Assembly: GCA_039810245.1 (NCBI GenBank)
Contig: JBDHWQ010000001.1
Coordinates: forward strand, 434,001-498,000
Source of the DNA: CALDSL01 sp039810245
GTDB taxonomy: Bacteria; Chloroflexota; Anaerolineae; Anaerolineales; Anaerolineaceae
Reading direction: 5' to 3'
Length of the DNA: 64,000 nt
The number at the start of each line of letters is the position of its first letter. Within the stretch, counting starts at the first letter, position 1. The notes under the pieces were generated by a model that saw nothing but the letters and a program-made list of their open reading frames with translations, was not told where the DNA came from and searched no databases. The position numbers and the translations under genes are program-made. Shown piece by piece: positions 1 to 7,431 of the stretch.

Positions 1-10
1 TTAGTCTCCT
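1..10 (-). promoter_or_regulatory. Ribosome binding site of a gene lying left of the window
   Basis: Read on the minus strand the first ten bases are AGGAGACTAA, a good Shine-Dalgarno followed by a few spacer bases. A minus-strand gene therefore probably starts just outside the left edge, downstream of the M42 peptidase gene. The 140 bases between this site and the peptidase stop hold no other gene that I can see. Confidence 0.4.
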
Positions 11-150
11 TGAGAATTGGTGAACATACAACTTGGGGTCCAATGGGCGTTTCAGGCCGCTGAAAAATACAACCACCTCCCTTCCATTCGTCTCAAACGT
101 TCTGTCTGAGCGCCGTTCTACCAGATTTCAGGTGCATATACCCTGGCGGA

Positions 151-1221
151 TCAGCCTGTCCAGGGGTCCATCACGATATGGTGCAGCAAGGCAAGCGTCT
201 GGTTGAGATCACCCATGCTGGCGACCTCAGCCGGGGAATGCGAATAACGCAGCGGAAATGACACCGCCGCGGTGGGAATGCCGCTAGCCGTGAACGGCAG
301 CGGGGAAACAGCCGTACTGATGCCAACGGCCACTTCGCGCTGCAAGGCAATCCCGGCGCGCGCAGCCACAGCTTCAAGGTGTTTGCGCAGGGCCGGGTGT
401 GCTACCAGGCCCTGCCCGCGCCCGCGGATGTGATCCATAATTTTGATCGCAGGGCCTTTCCCCAGCGAGAGATCGGCATATTGCGCGCTCAGGTCGGGCG
501 TGTCATAGGTCAGCGTGGCGTCCACGCCCAGTACCCAGTCCGGCCCGGTGGCTGCGGCCACCGGACGCGCGCCGGTGAGCACGTTTTCTTCCTGGACCAC
601 AAAAGCCAGCGTCAGATCGCAAGGAAGGCGCTTACCAGCCAGTAGCACAGCGAGCTGCGCCAGCAGCGCGCATCCGCCACGGTCGTCCAGTGCTTTGGCT
701 GCCACGCAACCCTGAAGTTGCTGGAAGCGCGGTTGATACACCGCGGGCGTGCCCACATCCAGCCCAAGCGCCAGGGCTTCTTCGGCGCTGCGCGCGCCGG
801 CATCCACGTATATCGCGGCAATACCTTCCGGTGTGCTGCCGGAAAGGTGCGGCGGCGTCATGCCCACCACGCCGGGTACCAGGCCGGTCTCGCCGTAGAA
901 GAGCAGATGCTGGCCGGGCATGGCATAAACCGCCGAGCCGCCAATCCGCTCCAGCCGCAGGAAGCCGGCCGCTTCGACCTTGCGCACAATAAACCCCACC
1001 TCATCCATATGCGCCACCAGCAGCACGCGCGGTCCTTCGCCCGGCAGGCGCGCCACCAGGTTGCCCACGCGATCGATCTGGCAGTCCACGTGATGCGCGC
1101 CGAGGTATGCCTGGATGCGCTGCGCGGCCGGGGCTTCAAAGCCCGAAACGCCGGGGGCAGCGCACAGGTCTTCCAGGAGTGACAGAGGCAGGGTAAATTC
1201 CATTGGGTCAGGACGGGTCAC
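151..1221 (-). CDS. M42 family metallopeptidase (glutamyl/aspartyl aminopeptidase-like)
   Basis: A cytoplasmic dinuclear-metal aminopeptidase of 356 residues, normal length for M42. Visible ligands and catalytic positions are His71 and Asp73 in VAHMDEVGF, Asp180 in ALDDRGGC, Glu211/Glu212 in VVQEEN, Asp234 and a C-terminal His328 in RYSHSP. The family trims N-terminal residues from peptides; the true substrate is not visible here. The GTG start overlaps the stop of the upstream GntR regulator as GTGA, so translation is probably coupled and both proteins share a promoter at 2059-2087. An ATG at codon 7 (1203) is an alternative start; neither has a clear ribosome binding site. Assignment to the family is firm, substrate unknown. 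Confidence 0.88.
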   Translation of the reverse strand: MTRPDPMEFTLPLSLLEDLCAAPGVSGFEAPAAQRIQAYLGAHHVDCQIDRVGNLVARLPGEGPRVLLVAHMDEVGFIVRKVEAAGFLRLERIGGSAVYAMPGQHLLFYGETGLVPGVVGMTPPHLSGSTPEGIAAIYVDAGARSAEEALALGLDVGTPAVYQPRFQQLQGCVAAKALDDRGGCALLAQLAVLLAGKRLPCDLTLAFVVQEENVLTGARPVAAATGPDWVLGVDATLTYDTPDLSAQYADLSLGKGPAIKIMDHIRGRGQGLVAHPALRKHLEAVAARAGIALQREVAVGISTAVSPLPFTASGIPTAAVSFPLRYSHSPAEVASMGDLNQTLALLHHIVMDPWTG

Positions 1222-1961
1222 GCAATTTCTGGCCGGCGCATAGCGCGGATGGTGAATTCGTAACGATCGCCGCGATAGAGCAGCTTGTAATACTCAATGG
1301 GCACACCATCAAACAAGAATGTGATGCCTTCCACCAGCAGCAGCGGGCTGCCAGGCTCAATCTTCAGCAGGTCGGCTTCATACTCGGTAGCGATGGTGGG
1401 CTTGATCACCTGCTCGGCGTATTTGATGCGGTAAGAGAGCTTGTTTTCCAGGTATTCGTACAAAGATCCAGACGACAGGTCAACGCTTTCCAGGTTGGGG
1501 CACAGGTGGCAGGGTACGTAGGAGATGGTCAGCGCATAACTTTCATCATTGGCCATACGCAGGCGTTCCACCGCGAACACTTCCTGGTCAATCGGAACCT
1601 GCAGATTCAGGGCGACTTTGGATTTTGGTAACGTGCGCTCAAAACTGACGATGCGTGAGCTGGGCCGGTAGCCACGCTGGCGCATTTCTTCGGTGAAGCT
1701 GGTCAGGTAGAACAGGCCATAGCGCATGCGTTCCCCGGCTACGAAGGTGCCCTTGCCTTTCAGGCGATAGATCAGTCCCTGCTTTTCCAGCGAGTCCAAC
1801 GCCATACGCACCGTATTGCGACTGACATTGTACTGGGCGATCAACTCGTTCTCCGAGGGCAGGCGTTGGTCGGGCTGCATCGAGTCTTCGATCATCGAGC
1901 GCAGGCTTTCGCTGAGCTGATAATACAGGGGCTTGAAACTGCTGCGGACAAGATACGCCAT
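1218..1961 (-). CDS. GntR family transcriptional regulator, HutC/UTRA subfamily
   Basis: A 247-residue regulator. Residues 1-75 form the GntR winged helix (LPSENELIAQYNVSRNTVRM, then GKGTFV at the wing). Residues 90-245 are a UTRA ligand-binding domain ending in the usual EYYKLLYRGDRYEF stretch. I chose the ATG at 1961 because GAGGAA lies 5-6 bases before it. A longer frame reaching 2087 would run into the promoter. It is first in an operon with the M42 peptidase. A near-perfect promoter and a palindrome at the expected transcription start suggest that it represses itself. The effector is unknown; UTRA domains typically bind sugars, amino acids or other small metabolites. Confidence 0.9.
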   Translation of the reverse strand: MAYLVRSSFKPLYYQLSESLRSMIEDSMQPDQRLPSENELIAQYNVSRNTVRMALDSLEKQGLIYRLKGKGTFVAGERMRYGLFYLTSFTEEMRQRGYRPSSRIVSFERTLPKSKVALNLQVPIDQEVFAVERLRMANDESYALTISYVPCHLCPNLESVDLSSGSLYEYLENKLSYRIKYAEQVIKPTIATEYEADLLKIEPGSPLLLVEGITFLFDGVPIEYYKLLYRGDRYEFTIRAMRRPEIA

Positions 1962-2036
1962 CGGTTCCTCTTCAATTGTTTTTAAACGCAATCGTTCCGG
2001 GGAAAGCGCACCTGTCGGGCTGTGGGGCTGTTGGCC

Positions 2037-2052
2037 TGTACCAACAAGTACA
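2037..2052. promoter_or_regulatory. Palindromic operator candidate for the GntR/UTRA regulator
   Basis: The arms TGTAC and GTACA are separated by 6 bases. The palindrome begins about seven bases after the minus-strand -10 box, so it covers the probable transcription start. Size and placement fit a GntR dimer acting as an autorepressor. No second copy of this exact site was noticed in the window. Confidence 0.55.
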
Positions 2053-2058
2053 TATGTG

Positions 2059-2087
2059 ATTGTAAAGTTTCTCTGCACGCCTGTCAA
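2059..2087 (-). promoter_or_regulatory. Sigma70-type promoter of the GntR-M42 operon
   Basis: On the minus strand a consensus -35 TTGACA (2087-2082) is separated by 17 bases from a -10 TACAAT (2064-2059). It lies about 100 bases before the chosen start of the GntR gene. Confidence 0.75.
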
Positions 2088-2134
2088 GATAATCGCGGCA
2101 GGGTGTACAAAACTGGCTCCCTGCCGCGATGGTC

Positions 2135-2908
2135 TTATGCTTGCTTGTGACGATGTTCCTCGTACAGCCGGCGTAGTACCGGGATCGTTTCAAGCTGATC
2201 GGGCTGAATGCTGTCCCAATCAATCCCCACCGGCTGCGGCCGGCTGGGCTGGATCTCGATCACCTCTTTTTCCGTGACGATCAGGGTCAACAGCGTATCG
2301 TGCGGCTGCAGCGGCAGGCGCTCATCCGGAACCACCATGCTGGAGTGAATTGTTGTAACGATTGGCGTGGTGGGGGCCAGGAGACCGCCCTGGCGCAGCA
2401 GGCCAAATTCGATATCCGCGAAACCGGCGCCCTTCCCCGTGCGCCCGCCGCCGCGCGTGACGGCCACGCACCCGGTGACGGCAATATCCACCGGCTGCAT
2501 TTCTTCAAACGCCACCGGCTTGCCCACATGAATGGCATTCTGCCACTGCGAAGCATCTTCCAGGCTCACCCCACGCGCGCGCAGGTCATCGGGGTTAAGT
2601 TCCAGGAAGGGCTTTTCCACTGCCAACCGGGGGTAGGCCATATAGACCGTCTTGCCAGCTTGCAGCGCGTTCAAACGCACATGGGCCTGGGGCGCATCCG
2701 GGTTGCACTTGATAATACGCGCCTGCTGCCAGATTGGCAGCGCGGCCAGGTTTGCGGCCGCCTGATCGGCGCCAACGAAATTCGGGATACTATGGAATGG
2801 ATCACCAATTGCGATGCCATTATCGCGCAGCGTTGTCCAGATTTCCTGCCGCAGCGCATCTTTCCCTTCATGCCGTCCGGCCCAGCCGGACTCACCTGCG
2901 TTTGCCAT
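2135..2908 (-). CDS. 5-formyltetrahydrofolate cyclo-ligase family protein (MTHFS/MTHFSD-like)
   Basis: This 257-residue protein has the cyclo-ligase fold: an N-terminal Lys/Arg-rich helix (EIWTTLRDN), a central strand region with KTVYMAYPRL, and the glycine-rich substrate/nucleotide loop RTGKGAGFAD at residues 156-165. True cyclo-ligases convert 5-formyl-THF to methenyl-THF with ATP. Here the loop ends in FADIE rather than the usual YYDR, which is closer to the MTHFSD-like branch of unknown function. The gene lies 40 bases downstream of a regulator carrying the same domain, with a GAGGTGG ribosome binding site. The pair probably form one operon. Family is secure; true cyclo-ligase activity is uncertain. 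Confidence 0.8.
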   Translation of the reverse strand: MANAGESGWAGRHEGKDALRQEIWTTLRDNGIAIGDPFHSIPNFVGADQAAANLAALPIWQQARIIKCNPDAPQAHVRLNALQAGKTVYMAYPRLAVEKPFLELNPDDLRARGVSLEDASQWQNAIHVGKPVAFEEMQPVDIAVTGCVAVTRGGGRTGKGAGFADIEFGLLRQGGLLAPTTPIVTTIHSSMVVPDERLPLQPHDTLLTLIVTEKEVIEIQPSRPQPVGIDWDSIQPDQLETIPVLRRLYEEHRHKQA

Positions 2909-2948
2909 AGATATACCACCTCTTTAAGCTTGTTAGGATCTTTGAATT

Positions 2949-3977
2949 TCAGCCGGCGATCTTCTGCAGCTTGCGCTGTTCTGCAAGCTCTTCCAGCAGC
3001 GGGATGCGCGGCAGCACATCGGGTGAAAACATTCTCCAGTTGATGCCGGCCGGTTTGGGCTGTGCCGGGTGAATCTCCTGGATGCCGCCCGGCGTTACCA
3101 GCAGGTCTACGGTCGCGTCGGAAGGCGAAGCATTCAGCTCCAGATCTACCAGTTGGCAGTCATGCCCGATGGCCACCACCGGGGTGGTATCGCGGGCGAT
3201 GCCAATCTCGCGGAAGATGGCCCATTCCAGGTCGAAATAGCCGTATCCCAGCCCCCAGCGCACGCCCTGGCGCGTGATCATCGAAACGCCGGTAAAGACC
3301 ATATCCAGCATGCCCTGCGCGCGCATTTCTTCCAGCCCCACCGGGCGCGAAAGCATTTCCGCGCCATCTAATGTGGACGCCAGCGGTTCCTGCCCGGGGG
3401 GGACCATACCGGGCAGGATGATCCGGAAACCGCGCATCAGCCCCGCGGTGGCCAGGAGGAGAGTTTTGCCATCTTCCACCGCGTAGCGACGCAAAAGGGT
3501 CAGGCTGTTATCCGGCGCAATAAATATATACCGGCTGGCCTGATACTCCGGGAGGGATCGTACCGCTTCGGCGCACACCTGGCTACCCAAAAAATCGGGA
3601 ATGAATAGATCAAAATTCCAGTGGTGGCGAGAGTCGGGCAGAGCAACCGCAGTTAATTCTTTCCATACTTGCTGGCGAAGCGTTTTCACCTCGGTATCGG
3701 CGGCAAGCTGGGCCACTTGTACGGGGTGATTACCCAGCAGCTCGGCAAAAGACAGGTTGACAAATGTACCTGCCCCGCGCCGCCGCAGCAGCAGGTTGTC
3801 TTTCTGCAGCTCATTGAGCGCCTGGCGCAGCGTCATCCGGCTAACACCATACTGCTCGGACAGTTCCAGCTCTGTTGGCAACTGGTCATTCGGTTTCCAT
3901 TCGCCGCTGGAAATTCGACGCCGCAAATCGCGGGCAATTTGAAAATACGCAGGGAGAGGAGATTTTCGATCGACCAT
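2949..3977 (-). CDS. Fusion regulator: GntR winged helix plus cyclo-ligase-like (FTCL) domain
   Basis: A 342-residue protein with two parts. Residues 1-75 are a typical GntR DNA-binding domain (PAYFQIARDLRRRI, YGVSRMTLRQAL, RRGAGTFV). From about residue 95 to the end it is homologous to the neighbouring cyclo-ligase-like protein, sharing the loop RWGLGYGYFD at 240-249 and the closing LLVTPGGIQEIHPAQPKPAG region. GntR effector domains are usually FCD, UTRA, aminotransferase-like or DevA types, so a folate-enzyme fold in that place is unusual. The start at 3977 follows an AAAGG site, and a good promoter lies upstream. By inference it senses a folate or a similar metabolite and controls itself, the partner enzyme and perhaps the divergent cobalamin genes. 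Confidence 0.85.
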   Translation of the reverse strand: MVDRKSPLPAYFQIARDLRRRISSGEWKPNDQLPTELELSEQYGVSRMTLRQALNELQKDNLLLRRRGAGTFVNLSFAELLGNHPVQVAQLAADTEVKTLRQQVWKELTAVALPDSRHHWNFDLFIPDFLGSQVCAEAVRSLPEYQASRYIFIAPDNSLTLLRRYAVEDGKTLLLATAGLMRGFRIILPGMVPPGQEPLASTLDGAEMLSRPVGLEEMRAQGMLDMVFTGVSMITRQGVRWGLGYGYFDLEWAIFREIGIARDTTPVVAIGHDCQLVDLELNASPSDATVDLLVTPGGIQEIHPAQPKPAGINWRMFSPDVLPRIPLLEELAEQRKLQKIAG

Positions 3978-3993
3978 AGACCTTTGCCAATAT

Positions 3994-4004
3994 GTATAGG
4001 ATAC
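3994..4004. promoter_or_regulatory. Short palindrome, candidate operator of the GntR-FTCL regulator
   Basis: GTATAGGATAC has perfect 4-base arms and lies between the -10 box and the start codon of the fusion regulator. Its place suits autorepression. The arms are short, so confidence is limited. Confidence 0.35.
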
Positions 4005-4011
4005 TGTACTT

Positions 4012-4040
4012 ATTGTAGGAGAATCCCACCCTCGAGTCAA
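4012..4040 (-). promoter_or_regulatory. Promoter of the GntR-FTCL gene
   Basis: On the minus strand TTGACT (4040-4035) and TACAAT (4017-4012) are 17 bases apart, close to consensus. The transcription start would fall near 4005, directly at the GTATAGGATAC palindrome. Confidence 0.7.
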
Positions 4041-4042
4041 GG

Positions 4043-4054
4043 GGCAATTTTGCC
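4043..4054. promoter_or_regulatory. Second palindrome in the divergent regulator/mutase control region
   Basis: GGCAATTTTGCC is a perfect inverted repeat (GGCAA-TT-TTGCC) just upstream of the minus-strand -35 box and about 40 bases before the plus-strand -10 box. A related imperfect copy, GGTAAATTTTCGCC, follows directly at 4055-4068. It may be a regulator site serving both directions. Confidence 0.35.
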
Positions 4055-4090
4055 GGTAAATTTTCGCCATTCAAGCGATCAACAATTCGC

Positions 4091-4096
4091 TATAAT
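4091..4096 (+). promoter_or_regulatory. -10 element for the cobalamin mutase-like operon
   Basis: TATAAT lies 64 bases before the ATG at 4160. I see no good -35 at 16-18 bases (ATTCAA at best), so this promoter may need an activator. No cobalamin riboswitch is recognisable between it and the start codon. Confidence 0.4.
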
Positions 4097-4159
4097 ATTT
4101 GCAATCGATATCCGCATCCCTTACTGTTAACCTTGACAATTGAACACCAGGAGAGCCTT

Positions 4160-5797
4160 ATGAAGACCGTTGTAGCTGGTGCATTGGGCGAGTGCGTGCA
4201 TGTGGCCGGGGTGATGAACTTCTTAAAGCTGGCGGAAAGCGCCGGATGGCGCACGATCTTCCTTGGCCCCGCAGTACCGGTAGAGGAATTCCTGCGCGTG
4301 GCGCGTGCAGAAGGTGCAGACCTGATCGGTGTTTCCTACCGCCTTACCCCCGAGACAGGAGAGCGCCTGCTGGGCGACTTTGCCGAAGCGGCGGATGATT
4401 TGCGCGCGCGCGGCGCGCGGTTCGTGTTCGGCGGCACCCCGCCGGTGGCCGCGCGCGCCCGGGTAATCGGCTTTTTTGAGCAGGTATTTGACGGCAGCGA
4501 ATCCCCGGATGCCGTGCTGGCCTTCCTGAAAAACGAGACCCAAGACCAGCATTCCCCCCTATCCTACCCCCAAAATACTGTCGAGCGCATCGCCTGGAAG
4601 CAGCCCTTTCCATTGCTCCGTCACCACTTTGGCCTGCCGGATCTTGAAGCCACGCGTGCTGGCATCGCCCAGATTGCCGCCTCTGGAGCGCTGGACGTAA
4701 TCTCGCTAGGCATCGACCAGGACGCGCAGGAAAACTTCTTCCACCCCGAGCGCCAGGACCCCCGCCAGCGCGGAGCGGGAGGTGTACCGGTGCGCAGCGC
4801 CGGCGATTATCGCGCGCTGTTTGACGCCAGCCGCTGCGGAAACTTCCCGCTGCTGCGCACGTATTCCGGCACGGACGATTTTCTGCGCCTGGCGCAAATG
4901 TACGTCGAAACCATCAACATCGCCTGGTGCGCCATCCCGCTGTTCTGGTTCAACGCTATGGATGGGCGCGGGCCATGGGACCTGGAAAGCTCCATTCGCC
5001 AGCATCACGATGTAATGCGCTGGTACGGCGAGCAGAATATCCCGGTAGAGCTCAACGAACCGCACCACTGGGGCATGCGCGACGCGCCGGACGTAATTTT
5101 CGTCGTATCAGCCTACCTTTCGGCATACAATGCCCGCGTCTGCGGCGTGCGCGACTACATCGCCCAGTTTATGTTCAACAGCCCGCCCGGGCATTCGGAT
5201 GCCATGGACCTGGCCAAGATGCTGGCCGCGTTAGAGCTGATCCGGCCGCTGGAGAGCGCGGAGTTTCGCATCTGGCGGCAGACGCGCACCGGGCTGCTTT
5301 CGTATCCGGTGGACGCGGTAGCCGCGCGCGCGCACCTGGCTACCAGCATCTACCTGCAGATGGCGCTGCGACCGCACATCGTTCATGTGGTGGGCCATAC
5401 CGAGGCGCATCACGCCGCCACTGCCGGTGACGTCATCGAAGCCTGCGGACTGGCGCGGCGCGCCATCCAGAATGCGCTGGCCGGCGCACCGGACCTGACC
5501 GCCGACCCGGCGGTACAGCGCCGCGCGCAGGAGCTGGCGCAAGAGGCGCGCGTCACGCTGCGCGCCATCCACAACCTGGCAGCGGATGAGACCAGCGACC
5601 CGCTGCTCGACCCCGCTGTGCTGGCCCGCGCGGTGCAGGTGGGCATCCTCGATGCCCCGCACCTGCGCAATAACCCTTTTGCCCGCGGGCAAATCGCCAC
5701 CCGCCTGGTGGATGGCGCCTGCCTGGCTGTGGGCCCGGATGGCCGGCCGCTTGCGGAGGGCGAGCGCCTGGCGCAGTTTCTCAAGGAGACAGCATGA
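4160..5797 (+). CDS. Cobalamin-binding / glutamate-mutase-E-like fused protein
   Basis: A 545-residue protein. Residues 1-125 are a Rossmann-like B12-binding domain. Its base-off motif reads CVHVAG (Cys12, His14, Gly17), so the lower-ligand His and the Gly are kept while the usual Asp is Cys. SYRL and FGGTPP stand at the later B12 contact points. Residues 150-545 look like a TIM barrel that resembles the epsilon subunit of glutamate mutase, most clearly in the last 60 residues (ARAVQVGILDAP, VDGACLAVGPDGRPL). In known glutamate mutases these parts are separate polypeptides. The start at 4160 follows AGGAGAG. The gene overlaps the dehydrogenase gene by ATGA. I infer an adenosylcobalamin-dependent carbon-skeleton rearrangement of an amino acid; the substrate is unknown. 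Confidence 0.65.
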   Translation: MKTVVAGALGECVHVAGVMNFLKLAESAGWRTIFLGPAVPVEEFLRVARAEGADLIGVSYRLTPETGERLLGDFAEAADDLRARGARFVFGGTPPVAARARVIGFFEQVFDGSESPDAVLAFLKNETQDQHSPLSYPQNTVERIAWKQPFPLLRHHFGLPDLEATRAGIAQIAASGALDVISLGIDQDAQENFFHPERQDPRQRGAGGVPVRSAGDYRALFDASRCGNFPLLRTYSGTDDFLRLAQMYVETINIAWCAIPLFWFNAMDGRGPWDLESSIRQHHDVMRWYGEQNIPVELNEPHHWGMRDAPDVIFVVSAYLSAYNARVCGVRDYIAQFMFNSPPGHSDAMDLAKMLAALELIRPLESAEFRIWRQTRTGLLSYPVDAVAARAHLATSIYLQMALRPHIVHVVGHTEAHHAATAGDVIEACGLARRAIQNALAGAPDLTADPAVQRRAQELAQEARVTLRAIHNLAADETSDPLLDPAVLARAVQVGILDAPHLRNNPFARGQIATRLVDGACLAVGPDGRPLAEGERLAQFLKETA

Positions 5798-6912
5798 ACC
5801 ACACCCCCCACTTTACCGTGATCGGTGCCGGGCACGGCGGAAAAGCGATGGCAGCCCACCTGGCCCTGATGGACTTTCCCACCGTGTTGTGGAACCGAAC
5901 CGTTGAACGTATCAGCGCTATCCAGTTGCGCGGCGGCATCGACCTGGATGGTCCGGAAACCGGCCCGCATGGCTTTGCACGCCTTACACTCGCCACCGGT
6001 AATATGCAGGAAGCAGTGCAGGACGCGGATATGATCATGGTGGTGGTGCCATCTTCGGCCCACGCCGATATCGCGCGCACGGTAGCGCCATTCCTCAAAG
6101 ACGGCCAGCACATCGTGCTGCACCCCGGGCGCACTTGCGGCGCAATTGAATTTCGCAAGGTGCTCAAAGACAACAATTGCACCGCCAATGTGGTGGTTTC
6201 GGAAACCGAGACGTTTATTTACGCCTCGCGCTCGGATGGCCCGGCCCAGGCGCGCATATTCCGCATCAAAGAGGCCGTGCCGATGGCGGCCCTGCCCGCG
6301 GTCTGCACCGATGAAGCCCTCGAGATCATCCACCTGGCTTACCCGCAGTTCATACACGGCGGCAACGTGCTGCAGACCGGCCTGAACAACATGGGCGCCA
6401 TTTTTCACCCGGCGCTCACCCTGCTCAACGCCGGCTGGATCGAATCAACCCACGGCGATTACCAGTTTTACATCGACGGAGTCACGACATCCGTGGCGCG
6501 CGTACTCGAAGCCCTCGACCGTGAACGGGTGACGGTGGCCGCTGCGCTGGGGCTGCGCGCGCGCACGGCGATGGAATGGCTTAAATTGGCTTATGACACC
6601 AGTGGCGAAGACTTGAACGAGGCCATCCACAACCAACCCGGTTACTATGGCATCAAAGCCCCGCCCACACTCAACCACCGCTACATCTTCGAAGATGTGC
6701 CCATGAGCCTGGTTCCCATTGCGTCGCTCGGCCAGCGGTATGGTGTTTCGGTGCGCGGCATGGATTCGATCATCCGCCTGGCATGCATCGTCCATCGCAC
6801 CGACTACTGGCGGCGCGGCCGCACCATTGAAAAGCTGGGCATCAACGATCTGAGCGAGGGCGAGCTGACCAATTATGTTACTTGCGGTCTGATGGAAGAT
6901 TACAGAAACTGA
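5794..6912 (+). CDS. NAD/NADP octopine/nopaline dehydrogenase family protein
   Basis: A 372-residue soluble oxidoreductase. The N-terminus has a Rossmann nucleotide loop (VIGAGHGGKAMAAH, Gly11-x-Gly13-x-Gly15). The C-terminal half is the opine dehydrogenase helical domain with the conserved NNMGAIFHPALTLLNAGWIE segment, where the catalytic His sits. Family members make or split N-(carboxyalkyl)amino acids with NAD(P)H. The gene begins inside the stop of the mutase-like gene (ATGA), so the two products are made together and probably act in sequence. Which imino or opine compound is used cannot be read from sequence. Confidence 0.8.
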   Translation: MNHTPHFTVIGAGHGGKAMAAHLALMDFPTVLWNRTVERISAIQLRGGIDLDGPETGPHGFARLTLATGNMQEAVQDADMIMVVVPSSAHADIARTVAPFLKDGQHIVLHPGRTCGAIEFRKVLKDNNCTANVVVSETETFIYASRSDGPAQARIFRIKEAVPMAALPAVCTDEALEIIHLAYPQFIHGGNVLQTGLNNMGAIFHPALTLLNAGWIESTHGDYQFYIDGVTTSVARVLEALDRERVTVAAALGLRARTAMEWLKLAYDTSGEDLNEAIHNQPGYYGIKAPPTLNHRYIFEDVPMSLVPIASLGQRYGVSVRGMDSIIRLACIVHRTDYWRRGRTIEKLGINDLSEGELTNYVTCGLMEDYRN

Positions 6913-6969
6913 AACGACACGCATTCCAAACGCCAATCACTGCGCCACCTATCAGAAAGTCACATATAC

Positions 6970-7371
6970 ATGCCCAAACCTTCACCGCTGGCGCGGCTCA
7001 AACAGGCCGCGGGTGACCTCAAGCACCAGACCTACACCCTGTATTTCGCCTATCAGGATGCGCGCACGCCCTGGTATGCCAAAATCTTCACCGCGGTGAT
7101 CGTGGCCTACGCTTTCAGCCCGATTGACCTGATCCCGGACTTTATACCCGTGCTGGGATACCTGGACGACCTGGTGCTGATCCCGGCCGGCATCTGGCTG
7201 GCGCTGAAGATGGTACCGGCCGAAGTGATGGCTGACAGCCGCGCCAGAGCCCAGGAGCACATGGACGCGCATCCCGGCCAGGGACGCATCGCCGCGGTGT
7301 TCATCGTGCTGCTGTGGCTGGTGGTGCTGGCGCTGATCGCGGCGCGGGTCTACCGCGCCCTGGCCGGATAA
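6970..7371 (+). CDS. YkvA-like DUF1232 small membrane protein
   Basis: A 133-residue protein with the DUF1232 signature AYAFSPIDLIPDFIPVLGYL at about residues 45-65, followed by a second hydrophobic stretch (LDDLVLIPAGIWLAL) and a C-terminal membrane helix (IAAVFIVLLWLVVLALIAA). The family has no settled role. It sits 57 bases after the dehydrogenase, in the same direction, and ends at a strong terminator. It may be a read-through member of that transcript. Confidence 0.85.
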   Translation: MPKPSPLARLKQAAGDLKHQTYTLYFAYQDARTPWYAKIFTAVIVAYAFSPIDLIPDFIPVLGYLDDLVLIPAGIWLALKMVPAEVMADSRARAQEHMDAHPGQGRIAAVFIVLLWLVVLALIAARVYRALAG

Positions 7372-7377
7372 CAAAAA

Positions 7378-7407
7378 AACCGCCCGCCGGAATAATGGCG
7401 GGCGGTT
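7378..7407. terminator. Bidirectional rho-independent terminator
   Basis: An 11-bp perfect stem (AACCGCCCGCC / GGCGGGCGGTT) with an 8-base loop. A run of seven A lies on the left and TTT on the right, so it can serve both the DUF1232 gene and the convergent deoB gene. Confidence 0.85.
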
Positions 7408-7431
7408 TGCATGTCTTAATCTCTGCAAAAA

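Noticed and set aside
1962..2087. Longer N-terminus for the first GntR regulator
   Set aside because: It would include the promoter and operator and has no ribosome binding site; the ATG at 1961 does.
4133..4138. TTGACA as a -35 box
   Set aside because: It lies only about 20 bases before the start codon of the cobalamin gene and directly before its ribosome binding site, leaving no room for a -10 and leader.
4097..4159. Cobalamin riboswitch upstream of the B12-binding protein gene
   Set aside because: The leader is too short (about 60 bases) and shows no B12-box-like sequence.
5410..6408. A 332-codon minus-strand frame
   Set aside because: Antisense to the mutase-like and opine dehydrogenase genes, with no ribosome binding site or family motif.
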